A stretch of DNA of 64,000 nt from Paraburkholderia agricolaris (GCF_009455635.1 NZ_QPER01000002.1:124001-188000); one strand, 5' to 3'; shown: positions 35,362 through 43,831, counted from the stretch's first letter. The notes: a model not told the origin generated them from the sequence alone. Numbers and translations are program-made.

Positions 35362-36906
35362 ATGAGCCAGGACATGATTGTTGTACTCGATTTCGGTAGC
35401 CAATACACGCACTTGATCAAGGTAGCGTTTGACTCGATCGGCGTTCCCACGGAAATCGTGCCTGCGGACCTGAAGTATCGCGACTACGTTCGCGACGGTG
35501 GGCGGCAGTTGAAGGGCGTGGTGTTCTCGGGCGGCGCGTCTTCGGTGAAGCTGAACGAGATTGCGTTCGACCGTGATTGGCTCGAAACCGGTTTGCCGGT
35601 GCTGGGGCTCTGTTATGGTCATCAGCTGCTTGCGAGTCTGTACGGCGGCAGCGTCGGCAAGGAGCAGTCGGAGTTCGGCGACACCAAAGTGGACGTGCTC
35701 GAAACCGGCGAATTGTTCGCGGGCGTGCAGCAACGCCAGATTACCGTGTGGATGAGCCACAACGATTCGGTGTTGTCCGTGCCCGACGCGTTCCGCGTGA
35801 TTGCGCGCAGCGCGAGCGGCGCGATTGCCGCGCTCGAAGATCCCAAACGGCGCTTGTACAGCTTGCAGTTCCACCCAGAGGTGTCGCACACCGAATCCGG
35901 CACGGCGATGCTCACTAACTTCGCATTTCGCATCTGTGGTGCGCAGCCCGCGCAAAAGTGGACACCGCAGGCGTTCGTCGAGCAGAAGATTCCCGAGATC
36001 AAAGCATTCGTCAAGGATCGCCGAATCATCGTGGGCTTATCGGGCGGCGTCGATTCTTATGTGATGACGAAGCTGATCCGGCGCAGCGTCGATAAAGATC
36101 AACTGATTGCGATTTACGTCGATAGCGGCTTGATGCCCACTCAGACTGAATTCGAAGTCGAGCGATTCTGCGCCGACAACGATATCCATCTGCAGGTCAT
36201 TCGCGAGGCCGATCGATTCTTCGGCGATCTGACGGGTGTAACCGAGTCGTTCCAGAAGTGCAGGGTGATCGGGAAGGCATTCATCGATGCATTTGAAGTG
36301 GTCGCGAAACAGCAGCGTGCCGAGGTGTTCGCGCAAGGCACGATCTGGTCGGACGTGGTGGAAAGCGGTGTCACGAAGTTCTCTTCGCAGATCAAACCGC
36401 ATCACAATGTCGGCGGACTGCCCGAACGGCTGAATTTCGACATGATGGAACCGCTTCGCTATCTGTTCAAGGATCAGGTGCGCAAGATCGGCGCGTACTT
36501 CGATTTGCCCGACTACGTCGTCCATAAGAAAGTATTCCCGGGTCCGGGCTTTGCAATTCGCGTGCAAGGTGAGGTGACACGTGAGCGGGTCGCGCTAGTT
36601 CGGCAATCCACTGAGATTGTCGAGGATGTGATCAACAACTCGCCCGTGTCGCGAGACGTGTGGATGGCGTTCAGTATTCTCGTCGATGTGCCGAGCCTCG
36701 GCGTGAAGGGCGACAAACACGTTAAGAACGAACAGGCTATCGTGATTCGTGCGGTGGAGTCGACCAACTCAATGACCGCGAATTTCTCGCGAAAGGTATT
36801 CCCCTACCTGGCCGAAATATCAAAGAAGATAACCGACCAGATGGAGATTGGCCGGGTCGTCTACGACATCACGGACAAACCGCCTGCAACGATCGAGTGG
36901 CAATAA
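35362..36906 (+). CDS. Glutamine-dependent GMP synthase paralogue
   Basis: A 514-residue GuaA-like enzyme with both halves intact. The class I amidotransferase has the triad Cys84 (LCYGHQ), His171 and Glu173 (FHPEVSH). The ATP-pyrophosphatase has SGGVDS at 227-232, and the dimerisation domain ends KPPATIEW. Compared with E. coli GuaA as I remember it, the nucleotide-binding C-terminal loop is changed (GDGRKYDW becomes GDKHVKNE; FPGPGLGVRV becomes FPGPGFAIRV). An altered nucleotide is therefore likely. GuaA-type chemistry adenylates an oxo group and replaces it with ammonia. No guaB is beside it, and it is one base after the PRTase gene. Confidence 0.88.
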   Translation: MSQDMIVVLDFGSQYTHLIKVAFDSIGVPTEIVPADLKYRDYVRDGGRQLKGVVFSGGASSVKLNEIAFDRDWLETGLPVLGLCYGHQLLASLYGGSVGKEQSEFGDTKVDVLETGELFAGVQQRQITVWMSHNDSVLSVPDAFRVIARSASGAIAALEDPKRRLYSLQFHPEVSHTESGTAMLTNFAFRICGAQPAQKWTPQAFVEQKIPEIKAFVKDRRIIVGLSGGVDSYVMTKLIRRSVDKDQLIAIYVDSGLMPTQTEFEVERFCADNDIHLQVIREADRFFGDLTGVTESFQKCRVIGKAFIDAFEVVAKQQRAEVFAQGTIWSDVVESGVTKFSSQIKPHHNVGGLPERLNFDMMEPLRYLFKDQVRKIGAYFDLPDYVVHKKVFPGPGFAIRVQGEVTRERVALVRQSTEIVEDVINNSPVSRDVWMAFSILVDVPSLGVKGDKHVKNEQAIVIRAVESTNSMTANFSRKVFPYLAEISKKITDQMEIGRVVYDITDKPPATIEWQ

Positions 36907-36941
36907 GAACGGCGCGCCGAACGGGCGCGCGATGGAGACCG

Positions 36942-36969
36942 GACGCTCCACTGGATTGGGTGGAGCGTC
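36942..36969 (+). other. Intercistronic hairpin after the GMP-synthase paralogue
   Basis: Perfect 10-bp arms GACGCTCCAC (36942-36951) and GTGGAGCGTC (36960-36969) around an 8-nt loop, 33 bases before the next gene's start. No T-run follows, so it is more likely an mRNA stability or processing structure than a terminator. Confidence 0.5.
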
Positions 36970-37002
36970 GTTAGAGAGCGTTGGAAAGAGAGGGGAGCAA
37001 TC

Positions 37003-37494
37003 ATGGTGAGCCTGTTGAAACGGATCGTTTCTGGCGGACAAACCGGCGTCGACCGTGGCGCACTGGACGCCGCACTGGATATGCAGTTTTCTTGCGGAGG
37101 GTGGTGCCCGGCGGGAAGGCTGGCAGAAGACGGATCGATACCGGACCGGTATCCATTGACCGAACTTCCGAACGCAGGCTATGAAGAGCGGACGCTACAG
37201 AATCTGCTCGATAGCGACGGTACTGTGGTGATTCACTTCGGCAGTTTGAGCGGCGGCACGCTAGAAACCTGCGAATGGTGTGTGGCGCGCGGCAAGCCGG
37301 TGAAGATCATCGACGCTGCCACAACGCTGCAGGCCGCGGCGGCTGAAGAGATCGGAAGGTTCGTCGAACGATATAACATCGAAACGCTGAACGTGGCGGG
37401 GCCGCGAGCCAGCAAGGCGTCGCAGGCACAGCAATACGCTCGTGAGGCTGTCACGCTAATGCTGGAGCGCTACGTCACGCCGTTTCTAAAGTGA
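37003..37494 (+). CDS. SLOG-superfamily putative molybdenum-carrier-like protein
   Basis: A 163-residue Rossmann-like protein beginning with the signature IVSGGQTGVDRGALDAAL, then GGWCPAGRLAEDGSIPDRYPL. This is the Moco-carrier (PF12694-type) branch of the SLOG/LOG superfamily, whose relatives bind nucleotides and, in LOG proteins, cut nucleoside monophosphates to free base plus ribose phosphate. The LOG catalytic PGGxGTxxE is not present as such, so hydrolase activity is only possible. No molybdenum genes are nearby. GGGGAG precedes the ATG, and the stop overlaps the next start (TGATG). Confidence 0.8.
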   Translation: MVSLLKRIVSGGQTGVDRGALDAALDMQFSCGGWCPAGRLAEDGSIPDRYPLTELPNAGYEERTLQNLLDSDGTVVIHFGSLSGGTLETCEWCVARGKPVKIIDAATTLQAAAAEEIGRFVERYNIETLNVAGPRASKASQAQQYAREAVTLMLERYVTPFLK

Positions 37495-38444
37495 TGCGCG
37501 TGGGCAATGACGGTAAGCGCAGTGTTTTATACGCATGCTCCGGTGTGCTGGTTCTGAGCGCGGACACCTTGCTCGTTCGTCTGGTTGGGCCCGTGGATCC
37601 GCTTCAGATTGCCTTCTGGCGCGGCGTGCTCATGTTCGCCGCCAGCGTGGCGGCATGTAGTTGTTTTGCTCGCGGCAAAACCCTGCTGGCGAACTCCATC
37701 AAGCAACGCCTGTTCTGGATGGCGTCGCTTTGCTATGGGACCGCTTCGCTATTCTTTGTGTACGCGCTGCGTCTTACCGACGCTGCAAGTGTGCTGTTCA
37801 TCATCTCCGCTGCGCCGTTGTTTGCGACGCTGCTTTCCCGTGTGGTGTTGAACGAACGGACGCCCGCGGCGACGTGGCTGGCGATGCTGGTCGCGCTCGG
37901 CGGCATCGGCCTGGTTCAGCATGGCAGCATCAATGCGGTGCAAACTTCGGGCAATGCGATGGCGCTGGCGAGCGCATTGGCGATGAGCGCCGCCTTTGTC
38001 GTATCCCGCAAGAGCGCGGCAAACATGGCGCTGGCGCCTGCCGCCGGCGGCCTGTTGAGCGCATGCGCGGTTTTACCGTTGCTCGATCGCGTGGGGTTTG
38101 TTGAAGCATCGCAATGGCACTACATGGGTATTGAAGCCGCTGTGGTGGTACCGATCGCGTTCGGTCTGATCGGATGGAGTACGCGCTTTCTGGCCGCGCC
38201 TCAGCTTAGCCTGATCCTGTTGCTCGAAACCGTGCTCGGTCCGGTATGGATCTGGCTGGTCCTGGGCGAACGTCCTTCGGCGTTCTGCCTGATCGGCGGC
38301 GCGGTTGTCCTGAGCGCACTGGCATTTAACATCTCAATGTTGGCCTCGCGCTCGAGCCTTGCGCCGCGGCGCCGTCGCGCCGGCGGAGATACATCGCATG
38401 GTGTAGCGATTCAGGCGGGTGGCGCCCGCCAGGATTGCGATTGA
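37494..38444 (+). CDS. EamA-type DMT transporter
   Basis: A 316-residue inner-membrane protein with ten predicted transmembrane segments in two EamA repeats (about 10-135 and 150-280). The internal VVLNERTPAATWLAMLVALGGI and VLGERPSAFCLIGGAVVLS motifs end each repeat. The C-terminal 35 residues are a basic cytoplasmic tail. It is coupled to the preceding gene by TGATG. EamA proteins usually export amino acids or small metabolites, which here may be the product of the PRTase/GuaA-like pathway. Confidence 0.87.
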   Translation: MRVGNDGKRSVLYACSGVLVLSADTLLVRLVGPVDPLQIAFWRGVLMFAASVAACSCFARGKTLLANSIKQRLFWMASLCYGTASLFFVYALRLTDAASVLFIISAAPLFATLLSRVVLNERTPAATWLAMLVALGGIGLVQHGSINAVQTSGNAMALASALAMSAAFVVSRKSAANMALAPAAGGLLSACAVLPLLDRVGFVEASQWHYMGIEAAVVVPIAFGLIGWSTRFLAAPQLSLILLLETVLGPVWIWLVLGERPSAFCLIGGAVVLSALAFNISMLASRSSLAPRRRRAGGDTSHGVAIQAGGARQDCD

Positions 38445-38476
38445 CGTCCCCCCACAAAATCGTTTACTGTCGATCC

Positions 38477-38563
38477 ATGGACTTCCACTCGATTCCCTTC
38501 GCTGCTGTCACCACCACGACGACCACCTTTACAGGCGGGTCGTCTGGAGGTTGCGCACGCTAG
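38477..38563 (+). CDS. Threonine-rich leader peptide
   Basis: A 28-codon frame starting ATG at 38477 and ending TAG at 38561-38563. It reads MDFHSIPFAAV, then six consecutive threonines (residues 12-17, codons ACC ACC ACG ACG ACC ACC), Phe, a seventh Thr (19), then GGSSGGCAR. The Thr run lies over one arm of a hairpin, and a strong terminator stem follows before the ThrRS-like gene. This is the layout of amino-acid-responsive attenuator leaders such as thrL and leuL. Too short for ordinary ORF calling. Confidence 0.8.
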   Translation: MDFHSIPFAAVTTTTTTFTGGSSGGCAR

Positions 38564-38629
38564 AAGCAGGAAGCTGTGGCAAACCACCAAAGGCCCCGCC
38601 GGAAACGGACGGGGCCTTTGGCGTTTCTT
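38514..38629 (+). promoter_or_regulatory. Threonine attenuator: 1:2, 2:3 and 3:4 pairings
   Basis: Region 1 (CCACGACGACC, 38514-38524) lies over the Thr codons and pairs with region 2 (GGTCGTCTGG, 38538-38547) with one bulged base. Region 2 (GGCGGG, 38534-38539) can instead pair with region 3 (CCCGCC, 38595-38600), blocking the terminator. The terminator 3:4 has 12-bp perfect arms CCAAAGGCCCCG (38587-38598) and CGGGGCCTTTGG (38610-38621), followed by CGTTTCTT. A ribosome stalled at Thr codons would free region 2 and allow readthrough; normal translation would terminate. Confidence 0.75.
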
Positions 38630-38690
38630 GACCTCCGTTTGCGGTACCGATCTGCAGTAACTGCAACATCAAACCCAATGGAGCGTCATC

Positions 38691-39896
38691 ATGAACGACA
38701 TCGACCATCGTGTGCTCGGCAACAAACTCGACCTCTTCCATCAGCAGGAAGAGGGCGCCGGCATGGTTTTCTGGCACCCGCGCGGCTGGGAGCTATACCG
38801 CGTGCTGGAAGACTACATTCGCGCCCGCATGCGGCGCGCGGGCTTTCGCGAGATCCGTACGCCGCAATTGCTGGCGCGCTCGTTGTGGGAAAAAAGCGGC
38901 CATTGGGAGAAGTTCGGCGCGGCGATGTATTCGCTCGCCGACGCGGAAGAAGGGCGCGCGCTGTGTCTGAAGCCGATGAGTTGTCCGTGTCACGTGCAGG
39001 TGTTCAATCAGCGCGTGCGCTCGTATCGCGAGTTGCCGGTTCGTTACAGCGAGTTCGGCGCGTGTCATCGTGACGAACCTTCGGGCTCGCTCGAAGGCCT
39101 CAAGCGTACGCGTGCATTCGTGCAGGACGACGCCCATGTGTTCTGCACGGAGGCGCATATCGAAGCCGAAGTCGGCCGCTTCTGTGCGCTTTTGCGTGCG
39201 GTTTATGCGGACCTTGGTTTCCCCGCCTTCAAAGTCGCGCTAGCCACGCGGCCCGCGATGCGGGCGGGCAACGATCAAACGTGGGATCGCGCGGAAGAGG
39301 CGCTCGCCAATGCGGCGCGTGCAGCGGGCCTCGAATTCGACGTGCTCGAAGGAGAGGGTGCATTTTACGGCCCGAAACTGGAGTTTCATCTGACGGACAG
39401 CCGTGAACGCAGCTGGCAATGCGGCACGATTCAGCTCGATTTCGTGCTGCCCGAACGACTCGACGCGGAGTTCGTCAATGAGCGCAACGAACGTGAGCGG
39501 CCGGTGATGATTCATCACGCGGTACTCGGCAGCATGGAGCGTTTTATCGCGATGCTGCTCGAACATCATGAAGGATGGCTGCCGGTATGGCTCGCGCCGG
39601 AACAGGTCGTGGTCGCGACGATCAGCGACGCGAATGCGGCCTACGCGCAAGAAGTGATGCAAGCGCTTGAAGACGCCGGCATCCGGGCGCTGCTCGATGG
39701 CCGGCCGGAGCGGCTCGAAAAGAAGATCGTCGACGCACGTGAAAAGCAGGTGCCGATTTTTGTCGCGGTCGGTTCGCGCGACGAGCGCGACCGGACGATC
39801 AGCATTCGCATGCGTGATGGGCAGCAGTCGACGCTTGCGCTCGCGGACGGTATCGAGCGTTTGCGGCTGGCTGCGCTGCCGCCCGCCACGCGCTGA
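38691..39896 (+). CDS. Short threonyl-tRNA-synthetase-like protein without editing domains
   Basis: A 401-residue class II synthetase-like protein, versus about 640 for ThrRS. It lacks the N-terminal TGS and editing (N2) domains and begins directly at the catalytic core (HHRVLGNKLDLF-like start). Zinc ligands Cys98 (KPMSCPCH), His149 (QDDAHVF) and His275 (PVMIHHAVLGS) are present, as are motif 2 (VRYSEFGACHRDEPSG, Arg118) and motif 3 (LGSMERFIAML). The C-terminal anticodon domain is retained but diverged (DGRPERLEKKI where E. coli has a DLRNEKIGFKI-type loop). It is preceded by a Thr attenuator. It may be a spare ThrRS, a resistance copy or a Thr-activating enzyme. Confidence 0.85.
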   Translation: MNDIDHRVLGNKLDLFHQQEEGAGMVFWHPRGWELYRVLEDYIRARMRRAGFREIRTPQLLARSLWEKSGHWEKFGAAMYSLADAEEGRALCLKPMSCPCHVQVFNQRVRSYRELPVRYSEFGACHRDEPSGSLEGLKRTRAFVQDDAHVFCTEAHIEAEVGRFCALLRAVYADLGFPAFKVALATRPAMRAGNDQTWDRAEEALANAARAAGLEFDVLEGEGAFYGPKLEFHLTDSRERSWQCGTIQLDFVLPERLDAEFVNERNERERPVMIHHAVLGSMERFIAMLLEHHEGWLPVWLAPEQVVVATISDANAAYAQEVMQALEDAGIRALLDGRPERLEKKIVDAREKQVPIFVAVGSRDERDRTISIRMRDGQQSTLALADGIERLRLAALPPATR

Positions 39897-39922
39897 TGTC
39901 TGCCACAAACGGCTTGAGCACC

Positions 39923-39961
39923 GGAGGCGGCGCCCGGCATAGCGCGCGGGCGCCGTCCTCC
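39923..39961. terminator. Convergent terminator hairpin
   Basis: Arms GGAGG+CGGCGCCCG (39923-39936) and CGGGCGCCG (39947-39955) + CCTCC (39957-39961) with one bulged T. The hairpin lies between the ThrRS-like gene and the SDR gene on the opposite strand. GC-rich, without a long T-run. Confidence 0.6.
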
Positions 39962-40761
39962 TAAATCTCCAGCACGCCTGCGGCCATGAAGCCGCCATCC
40001 ACTGGCACCGTCTGCCCGTTCACATACGACGCCTGTTCGGAACACAGGAACTGGACTACCGCGGCGATTTCCGCGGGGACGCCGTAGCGCTTCGCCGGCA
40101 CCGCGCGCGTGTAGTTGTCGCGCGCGACCTGCGAATGCAGATCGAGCGTCATTGGGGTGTCGATCGGCCCTGGCGCCACGCCGTTGGTCGTGATGCCGTA
40201 TTCGGCGAGCTCGATCGCCATCTGTCGCGTCAGTCCGACCACGGCGGCCTTCGACGTGCCGTAGGCGGTGCGGCCCGAACTCGCGCGGAGTCCGCTGACC
40301 GAGGCGATGTTCACGATCCGCCCCCAGCCGTTCTTGCGCATCAGCCGCGCAGCGTGCTGGCCGCACAGCATGGGTCCGGTGACGTTCACGTCGAAGACTT
40401 TGCGCCAGTGCTCGACCGGATAGTCGAGAAACGGAAATGTCTTGGCGATGCCGGCGTTGTTCACCAGGATGTCGCAGCGGCCGAACTGGTTCTCGATGGT
40501 GTTGAATGCGGCATCGATCGAAGCCGGCGCCGACACGTCGAGCTGCACGGCATACGCTTCGTGACCGGCTGCGCACAGCGAACCGGCAAGATCGTTCGCG
40601 GTATGTGCGTTGATGTCGCCGATGAAGACGATGTGCCCGGCTTCGGCAAGCTGCTGCGAGATAGCCGCGCCGATACCCGCACCACCGCCGGTGACGAGCG
40701 CGACGCGCGGATGAGTGAGGGAAGACGGGGTACGGCGGGAAGTTTCAGTATTCAGATTCAC
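39961..40761 (-). CDS. Short-chain dehydrogenase/reductase
   Basis: A 266-residue classical SDR. The cofactor site TGGGAGIGAAIS is near residues 25-36, NNAG is near 102-105, and the catalytic Ser-Tyr-Lys appears in ASVSGL...AYGTSKAAVVG. The C-terminal part (GVAPGPIDTPMT, VNGQTVPVDGG) is typical of FabG-like 3-hydroxyacyl or sugar-acid dehydrogenases. The start is a GTG at 40761. It is the last gene of a TRAP transporter operon under a candidate sigma-54 promoter, so it may oxidise the imported acid. Confidence 0.9.
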   Translation of the reverse strand: MNLNTETSRRTPSSLTHPRVALVTGGGAGIGAAISQQLAEAGHIVFIGDINAHTANDLAGSLCAAGHEAYAVQLDVSAPASIDAAFNTIENQFGRCDILVNNAGIAKTFPFLDYPVEHWRKVFDVNVTGPMLCGQHAARLMRKNGWGRIVNIASVSGLRASSGRTAYGTSKAAVVGLTRQMAIELAEYGITTNGVAPGPIDTPMTLDLHSQVARDNYTRAVPAKRYGVPAEIAAVVQFLCSEQASYVNGQTVPVDGGFMAAGVLEI

Positions 40762-40853
40762 AGCGAACTCTCGAATGATCGGAAACAGCGGAAAAAAAAT
40801 CGGCTTAAAAAGGGCTTGAAACTGGATGTCAAAGCACGAACATCAACGCGCAT

Positions 40854-42734
40854 TCACTTCAAGAAACCGATCGACAGCCACGGCACGAATGCGACCACCA
40901 GCAGCGCGATGAACAGCGCGCCGAGATAACCCCACACGCGGCTCACGACCCGGTCCGGCGACACCTTGCCGATTGCGCACGCGGCATAGAAACCCACGCC
41001 CATTGGCGGCGCGAACAGGCCGAGCCCCATCGACAGAATCACGACCATCGCGTAGTGAACGTCGTGAATCCCGAGCGCGCGAGCCACCGGAAACAGCAGC
41101 GGGCCAAACAGCACGATCGCGGGAATTCCTTCGAGCACGCTGCCGAGCACCACGAACAACACGATCGATACGCACAAAAACGCGCGCGGACCGCCCGGTA
41201 TCTGTTCCATCGCTGCCACCAGCGACGCGGAGAAGCCCGATTGCGTGAGCGCCCACGCCATCGCGGTGGCGAGACCGATGATCAGCAGAATTGCGCCGGA
41301 CAGACTGGCGGTATCGAGCAGCAGCGAGTAGAGGCGGCGCCATTCGATCCGCCGTCCGCACAGATGCAGCAGCACGCCCGCAATCAGCGTGTACGCGATA
41401 CCGATGGTCGACACTTCGGTGGCAGTGGCTGCGCCTTCGATGACCACCACGCGAATCAGCATCGGCAGCGCGAGTGCGGGCAGCGCGATCACAAAGGTCC
41501 GCAGAATCGTGCGCAAGGGGGCGCGCGTGCTGTTGCTCGCCGGCTCGTGCCGTGCGCGCCGCCAGCAGACGAAACCGATCGCGATTGTCGCAACCACCGC
41601 CGGCATGATTCCGCCGACGAACAGCGCGGTGATCGATACGCCGCACACCGCACCGATCGTGATCAGCACAAGGCTCGGTGGAATCGTTTCCGTCATCGCG
41701 CCGGTTGAGGACAACAACGCGACCAGCTCCTCGGGTTTCGCGCCGCGCCGCTGCATTTCGGGGAACAGCGCGGGTGCAATCGCTGCCATGTCGGCGGCCT
41801 TTGCGCCGGAGATGCCCGACACCAGAAACATCGCACCGAGCAGTACGTATTGCAGACCACCGCGCACGTGGCCAAGCAACGCGGCCATGAAGTCGATCAG
41901 GCAGCGCGCGAGCCCGCTCAACTCCAGCAATGCACCAAGCAACACGAACAACGGCACCGACAGCAGCACCAGATTCGCCATCCCCTCATCCATCCGGCTC
42001 ACGACAATGCCGAGCGGCGCATGTGTCATCAGCACCAGATAGGCGAGTGTTGCCGTGCCGAAGCTGAAGGCGATCGGCACGCCACCCGCCACGCACAAAC
42101 CCACCAGCACGACGAAGAACACGATCAGGTTCAGATTGCCGAGCGCGAGCAGATAGGGTTGCGCGATCCATAACGCGGCAGCGATCACGCCCGCGGTGAG
42201 CAACGCACCGGCGAACTGCCCCGGGCTCACTTCACGCGCGATGCGGGCAAGCGCCGCCATCAGCATCAACGCCGCGCCGACCGGCAACGCGGCGCAACGC
42301 CAGCCGTCCGGCAACTGCAACGCAGGCGTACTGACCGGCATCTGCAGGTTCATATGCTCGATGGCCGGCGTGATGATCAGCGCGACGAAGGTACAGACGG
42401 TGAGCGCGCTGACCGCTTCGAGCCAGCCGCGCCATTTCTCCGGCAAACGCGTGACGATCGCGGTGAGACGCATATGCGCGCCGCGATGCAAGGCGAGCAC
42501 CGCGCCGAGCATGGCCAGCCAGCTAAACAGGATCGACGCGAGTTCGTCGGACCAGATTAGCGGCTGGTCCAGCCCATAACGAAAGATCACGCCGCATAGC
42601 AAGATCACCGTCTCGGCGACCACCAGGAAGGCCGCCACTGCGCCTACGCCGTGCATCACCCAATCGACGGCCGTCGTCAGGCCGCGCGCGAGCCAGCCGT
42701 CGTTTTCCAGTTTCTTCGTCAAGGTCAGATGCAT
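40854..42734 (-). CDS. Fused TRAP transporter DctQM permease
   Basis: A 626-residue inner-membrane protein. It joins a small DctQ-type subunit (about 1-190, with VIFRYGLDQPLIWSDELASILFSWLAMLGAVLALHRGAH) to a DctM-type large subunit (about 200-626, ending VCPWLSIGFLK-like). Separate genes are more common; fusions are known in the family. DctM carries the sodium-coupled translocation path. The gene is seven bases downstream of the DctP gene, so both are co-translated. TRAP systems import organic acids, keto acids or sialic acids using a periplasmic binding protein. Confidence 0.92.
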   Translation of the reverse strand: MHLTLTKKLENDGWLARGLTTAVDWVMHGVGAVAAFLVVAETVILLCGVIFRYGLDQPLIWSDELASILFSWLAMLGAVLALHRGAHMRLTAIVTRLPEKWRGWLEAVSALTVCTFVALIITPAIEHMNLQMPVSTPALQLPDGWRCAALPVGAALMLMAALARIAREVSPGQFAGALLTAGVIAAALWIAQPYLLALGNLNLIVFFVVLVGLCVAGGVPIAFSFGTATLAYLVLMTHAPLGIVVSRMDEGMANLVLLSVPLFVLLGALLELSGLARCLIDFMAALLGHVRGGLQYVLLGAMFLVSGISGAKAADMAAIAPALFPEMQRRGAKPEELVALLSSTGAMTETIPPSLVLITIGAVCGVSITALFVGGIMPAVVATIAIGFVCWRRARHEPASNSTRAPLRTILRTFVIALPALALPMLIRVVVIEGAATATEVSTIGIAYTLIAGVLLHLCGRRIEWRRLYSLLLDTASLSGAILLIIGLATAMAWALTQSGFSASLVAAMEQIPGGPRAFLCVSIVLFVVLGSVLEGIPAIVLFGPLLFPVARALGIHDVHYAMVVILSMGLGLFAPPMGVGFYAACAIGKVSPDRVVSRVWGYLGALFIALLVVAFVPWLSIGFLK

Positions 42735-42740
42735 GGCGCG

Positions 42741-43760
42741 TCAGGCGAGTTTGCCGGTGTATTTTTCGAGGGCGGTCCACGCGTCGTCGCCGAACTTCTT
42801 GTGCCAGTCGGCGTAGAAACCCGTTGAGGTCAACTGGCTGCGGAACGCATTGATATCGACATCGTTGAACTGGAGGCCCTTTGCTTTCAGCTCCGGCATC
42901 AGCGACGCGTTCAATTTGGCGACGTCGGTGCGTTCCTGCATGGCCGCATCGTTGACGGCGTTCTGCACGATGGTTTGCAGATCCTTCGGCAGACGCGCGA
43001 ACGACTGTTTGTTCGCGAGGAACCAGAAGCCGTCCCACATGTGATTGGTCATCGAGCAATACTTCTGCACTTCGTAAAGCTTGGCCGCGGTGATGGTGGC
43101 GAGCGGATTCTCCTGACCTTCCACAACCCGCGTTTGCAGCGACGAATACACCTCGGAGAAATTGATGCTGGCCGGCGAGGCGCCGAGCGCCTGGAACATC
43201 GAGGTCCAGATCGGGCTCATCGGCACGCGCAGCTTGATGCCTTTCAGGTCGCCCGGCAGGTGGATCGGCTTGGTGCTGGTGGTGGTTTGGCGGTAGCCGT
43301 TGTCCCAGATCTTGTCGAACGCGAACACCGAGGTCTTCGCAATCTCCTGGCGCACGCGCGCACCGAGTGCGCCGTCGAGCGCGGCCCACACCTGGTCGTA
43401 GTCCTTGAACGCGAAACCGACGCCGGTGATCTGCGCGGCGGGCACGAGGGTGCCGAGAATCAGCGGCGAGAGCGTGAAGTAATCGATCGCACCGGAGCGG
43501 ACCTGCGACAGCATGTCGGTATCGCTGCCCAACTGGTTGTTCGAATACACCTGGAAGTCGACCCGCCCCTTACTCTCTGAAGCAATGCGCGCCGCGGCTT
43601 CCTTCGCGCGGATGTTCATCGGATGGGTGGCAGGCAGGTTGTTCGCGTACTTGAGGGTGAATTCGGCAGCGTGCGCGGAGCGGCCGTGCAGACCGGCGAA
43701 CGACGCCGCGGCGGCAAGAGAAGCGCATTTGAGAAAGTCGCGCCGGGTGGTAACGCTCAT
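42741..43760 (-). CDS. TRAP transporter periplasmic substrate-binding protein (DctP)
   Basis: A 339-residue binding protein. It has a twin-arginine-type leader (TTRRDFLKCASLAAAASFAG) and the DctP fold (LKYANNLPATHPMNIRAKEAAARIASESKGRVDFQVYSNNQLG, DMLSQVRSGAIDYFTLSP). The middle Arg in KGIKLRVPMSPIW corresponds to the ligand-carboxylate Arg of the family. It is the first gene of the operon. A strong sigma-54 promoter match precedes it by 55 bases, implying regulated expression. The substrate acid is not known. Confidence 0.92.
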   Translation of the reverse strand: MSVTTRRDFLKCASLAAAASFAGLHGRSAHAAEFTLKYANNLPATHPMNIRAKEAAARIASESKGRVDFQVYSNNQLGSDTDMLSQVRSGAIDYFTLSPLILGTLVPAAQITGVGFAFKDYDQVWAALDGALGARVRQEIAKTSVFAFDKIWDNGYRQTTTSTKPIHLPGDLKGIKLRVPMSPIWTSMFQALGASPASINFSEVYSSLQTRVVEGQENPLATITAAKLYEVQKYCSMTNHMWDGFWFLANKQSFARLPKDLQTIVQNAVNDAAMQERTDVAKLNASLMPELKAKGLQFNDVDINAFRSQLTSTGFYADWHKKFGDDAWTALEKYTGKLA

Positions 43761-43814
43761 CGTCTGTCTCCTGAGTTTTATGTTTGCCGCTTCGAAGGCC
43801 GGCGGCTAGCTAAA

Positions 43815-43831
43815 AGCAAATTGGATGCCAT
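43815..43831 (-). promoter_or_regulatory. Candidate sigma-54 promoter for the TRAP operon
   Basis: Minus strand ATGGCATCCAATTTGCT matches YTGGCAC-N5-TTGCW: GG and GC are separated by exactly 10 bases, with TGGCA and TTGCT present. It lies 55-71 bases upstream of the dctP-like gene. Confidence 0.7.

Noticed and set aside
35362..36906. Housekeeping guaA
   Set aside because: There is no guaB neighbour, the nucleotide-binding C-terminal loop is altered and the gene is fused into a specialised cluster; a paralogue is more likely, though a genome check is needed.
37003..37494. Cytokinin-activating LOG enzyme
   Set aside because: The PGGxGTxxE motif of LOG proteins is absent; only the broader SLOG/Moco-carrier signature SGGQTGVDRGAL is present.
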